A DNA stretch of 6,952 nucleotides from JBDTNQ01 sp039933635. Its GTDB lineage: Bacteria > Acidobacteriota > Vicinamibacteria > Vicinamibacterales > SCN-69-37. The translations under genes were made by a program, and so were the position numbers. The stretch covers positions 1 through 6,952 of the forward strand of contig JBDTNQ010000157.1 of NCBI GenBank assembly GCA_039933635.1. Direction: 5' to 3'. Positions 6,724-6,952 of the stretch are shown one piece after another (the stretch's first letter is position 1; every line of letters starts with the position of its first letter). A model generated the notes under the pieces. It worked only from the letters and a program-made list of their open reading frames with translations. It searched no databases and had not been told where the DNA came from.

Positions 6724-6885
6724 TCCACTGGAACCGTGATGACTCACCTAATTCCCGGGCGGGGCATCCCGATTGGCGGCGTTGCTCATCGCTTGCTTAT
6801 GCCCAATAAGCGCGCTCTTCGCGCCTGGCCATCCGGGCGCCGCGCCCCGGGACTTAGGCAAGTCATCACGGTTCCAGGGGATTAG
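6720..6885. repeat. Long imperfect inverted repeat (REP/MITE-like, possible bidirectional terminator)
   Basis: A perfect 17-bp arm at 6728-6744 (CTGGAACCGTGATGACT) is the reverse complement of 6861-6877. Inward, 6745-6759 pairs with 6846-6860 in 12 of 15 positions, both ending in CCCGGG. Outward, pairing continues to 6720 and 6885 with two mismatches. The interior is imperfectly paired, and the apex is a hairpin with GCTTAT (6795-6800) and ATAAGC (6806-6811) around GCCCA. A competing small hairpin, GCGCG/CGCGC, lies at 6810-6824. The element sits between two convergent genes, and each outer arm contains one of their stop codons (TAG 6721-6723; TAA on the minus strand, 6884-6882). There is no room for a transposase and no clear target duplication at the ends. 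Confidence 0.8.
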
Positions 6886-6952
6886 CGCGGCGGGCGGGTC
6901 GCGTCGACGCGCTCGCGGTTGAACACCGCGGGCGCGCTCAGCGCATGATCTG
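6882..6952 (-). CDS. C-terminal end of an unidentified minus-strand gene (5' partial)
   Basis: Reading inward from the right edge, the minus strand is open for 23 codons and ends at TAA (6884-6882). The tail reads DHALSAPAVFNRERVDATRPPR with an incomplete first codon. Its composition looks protein-like, and the stop lies at the far arm of the inverted repeat, mirroring the plus-strand gene on the other side. Twenty-two residues are too few to name a family, and a chance open frame cannot be excluded. Confidence 0.4.
   Translation of the reverse strand, partial: DHALSAPAVFNRERVDATRPPR

Noticed and set aside
6745..6860. Integron attC site
   Set aside because: ACCTAAT and CTTAGGC resemble the attC end boxes, but each lacks the conserved AAC or GTT needed for recombination. 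The pairing continues 17 perfect bases and more beyond them, and no cassette or integrase is seen.

Overview
The window is GC-rich bacterial DNA, roughly two thirds G+C by eye and not counted. It carries genes for exported or membrane-bound proteins. The likely source is a soil-type Acidobacteriota, perhaps a Vicinamibacteria-like lineage. This is an inference from Gly/Arg- and Ala/Pro-rich linkers after signal peptides, a DUF1080 sugar hydrolase, and von Willebrand D plus PPC-like domains. No rRNA, tRNA, CRISPR array or transposase gene is visible.

Layout. (1) 1-3062, minus strand: one uninterrupted reading frame of at least 1020 codons that runs off the left edge. It encodes a membrane-anchored putative zinc metallopeptidase (HEVVH) with a von Willebrand type D domain and C-terminal PPC-like beta domains. 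(2) 3063-3172: a 110-bp divergent promoter region. (3) 3173-4564, plus: an exported Sde182-type nucleoside-hydrolase-like protein that appears to carry a DUF5060-like beta-sandwich inserted inside the hydrolase domain. (4) 4565-4663: a spacer with a four-part TGAAC/GTTCA operator, strictly phased at about one helical turn and resembling a PHO box. (5) 4664-5422, plus: a two-helix membrane-anchored SAM-dependent methyltransferase. (6) 5423-5565: a spacer with a promoter and a good ribosome binding site. (7) 5566-6723, plus: an exported DUF1080 / 3-keto-disaccharide-hydrolase-like protein whose beta-sandwich is interrupted by a long Ala/Gly/Pro-rich segment. (8) 6720-6885: a large imperfect inverted repeat whose outer arms contain the stop codons of both convergent flanking genes. 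(9) 6882-6952, minus: the C-terminal tail of another gene.

The genes do not form an obvious single operon. Each plus-strand gene has its own promoter-like or operator-like upstream region. Both hydrolase-like proteins point to extracytoplasmic carbohydrate or glycoside processing, and the divergent protein to surface proteolysis or adhesion. The most unusual items are the phased operator before the methyltransferase, the two domain-insertion architectures, the multidomain metallopeptidase, and the stop-codon-embracing inverted repeat.
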